Assembly: GCA_964396555.1 (NCBI GenBank)
Contig: CAYNFX010000090.1
Coordinates: 1-7,543, forward strand
Direction of reading: 5' to 3'
DNA: 7,543 nt
Source: Geofilum sp964396555
Lineage (GTDB): Bacteria; Bacteroidota; Bacteroidia; Bacteroidales; Marinilabiliaceae
Positions within the stretch are counted from its first letter, which is position 1. Every line of letters begins with the position of its first letter. The translations under genes were made by a program, and so were the position numbers. This document shows positions 7,104-7,543 of the stretch, one piece after another. The notes beneath the pieces are model-generated. The model was not told the DNA's origin, ran no database searches, and saw only the letters and a list, made by a program, of their open reading frames with translations.

Positions 7104-7358
7104 ATGGAATGTCGTAAAGGTTGTGCTGCCTGCTGTGAATTTATTTCAATTTCATCTCCCATGCCTGGTTACCCAAATGGCAAAGCGGCCGGAATTAGAT
7201 GTATGCACCTGACAGTTGACCTTATGTGTGCCTTGTTCGGAAAACCTGAACGCCCATCTGTCTGTGGTGGCTTTAAAGCTGAACGATTGTTTTGCGGAGA
7301 CAGTAGGGAAGAGGCCATTAAAATTCTTAGCAGCTTAGAAAAGGGGGAAGTTTTATAA
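7104..7358 (+). CDS. YkgJ-family cysteine-cluster protein (short form)
   Basis: This 84-residue protein is dominated by cysteines: C3, C7, C10, C11, C33, C42, C54 and C64. The blocks CRKGCAACCEFISISSPMPG, GKAAGIRCMHL, LFGKPERPSVC and FCGDSREEA match the short YkgJ-type (UPF0153-like) family, in which the cysteines are thought to bind zinc or an iron-sulfur cluster. The biochemical role is unknown. It is complete: the ATG gives the canonical start and TAA closes it, and this length is normal for the short members. AAAGG at 7095-7099 is a plausible Shine-Dalgarno 4 bases before the ATG. No signal peptide or membrane segment is seen, so it is probably cytoplasmic. It sits 27 bases after the DUF3108 gene and 75 bases before frr. 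Confidence 0.85.
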   Translation: MECRKGCAACCEFISISSPMPGYPNGKAAGIRCMHLTVDLMCALFGKPERPSVCGGFKAERLFCGDSREEAIKILSSLEKGEVL

Positions 7359-7378
7359 ATATTTCATGCTGTTTTTGC

Positions 7379-7386
7379 TATATTTG
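7379..7386 (+). promoter_or_regulatory. Candidate Bacteroidota -7 promoter element for frr
   Basis: TATATTTG matches the TAnnTTTG -7 consensus exactly in the 75-base gap before frr, and would place a transcript start some 40 bases before the ATG. Upstream only a TTTT run at 7351-7354 lies near the -33 position, and the spacing is not ideal. This suggests frr can be transcribed independently of the upstream pair. Confidence 0.4.
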
Positions 7387-7433
7387 TTTAATACGTCGCA
7401 AAAAAGAGTAAATATTTCAAAACAACTGTTACA

Positions 7434-7543
7434 ATGGAAGAAGAAGTCAGCATTGTCTTTGAAGATGCCACGGAAAAGATGAATAAAGCCATTGACCATC
7501 TTGACAAAGAGATGTCCAAGGTCAGGGCAGGTAAAGCTAGTCC
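7434..7543 (+). CDS. frr: Ribosome recycling factor, N-terminal part (cut by the window edge)
   Basis: Ribosome recycling factor acts with EF-G to split the post-termination ribosome complex. Only the first 36 codons and part of the next are present, out of about 185 in the family. The visible sequence is an amphipathic helix with DATEKMNKAIDHLDKEMSKVRAGKASP; the V-R-A-G-K-A-S segment is the well-conserved end of the first helix of the three-helix bundle and is diagnostic of RRF. The ATG gives the expected N-terminus, preceded by an A-rich stretch without a Shine-Dalgarno. The C-terminal part is outside the window. Confidence 0.9.
   Translation, partial: MEEEVSIVFEDATEKMNKAIDHLDKEMSKVRAGKAS

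Noticed and set aside
1076..7162. Scattered open frames on the minus strand and in other frames (for example 1324-1656, 2304-2588, 4641-4898, 6881-7162).
   Set aside because: All overlap well-supported + strand genes, have no recognisable family features and look like coding shadows.

Overview
The window looks like a piece of a Bacteroidota chromosome, most likely Bacteroidales or a relative. The evidence is indirect: the protein families and their order, weak or absent Shine-Dalgarno sequences before most genes, two matches to the TAnnTTTG -7 promoter element, and exported proteins whose likely mature N-terminus is Gln. Base composition is moderately AT-rich and even throughout. All genes I can support lie on the + strand, and I see no RNA gene, mobile element or CRISPR array.

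Positions 1-5316 hold the distal part of a tripartite efflux operon. A 15-codon tail of an upstream gene (probably the ABC ATPase) is followed by two tandem, paralogous MacB-type ABC permeases (58-1305 and 1339-2619), a MacA/HlyD-type periplasmic adaptor (2712-3794) and a TolC-family outer membrane channel (3880-5223). A strong intrinsic terminator at 5287-5316 closes the unit. By family knowledge, an ATPase outside the window would drive the permeases, and the adaptor would link them to the TolC channel to move a substrate across the envelope. The sequence does not reveal the substrate.

Positions 5317-7543 hold a separate housekeeping-like stretch. It contains tsaB (tRNA t6A modification), an exported DUF3108 protein of unknown function, an 84-residue YkgJ-type cysteine-cluster protein and the first 36 codons of frr (ribosome recycling factor), which runs off the right edge. 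Possible -7 promoter elements precede tsaB and frr.

Nothing here is a convincing undescribed system. The points most worth a second look are the ATPase-less tandem permeases, a perfect 12-bp palindrome before the TolC gene, and the two poorly characterised proteins between tsaB and frr. Three genes (adaptor, tsaB, DUF3108) have longer open frames upstream, and I chose the internal ATG in each for the reasons given.
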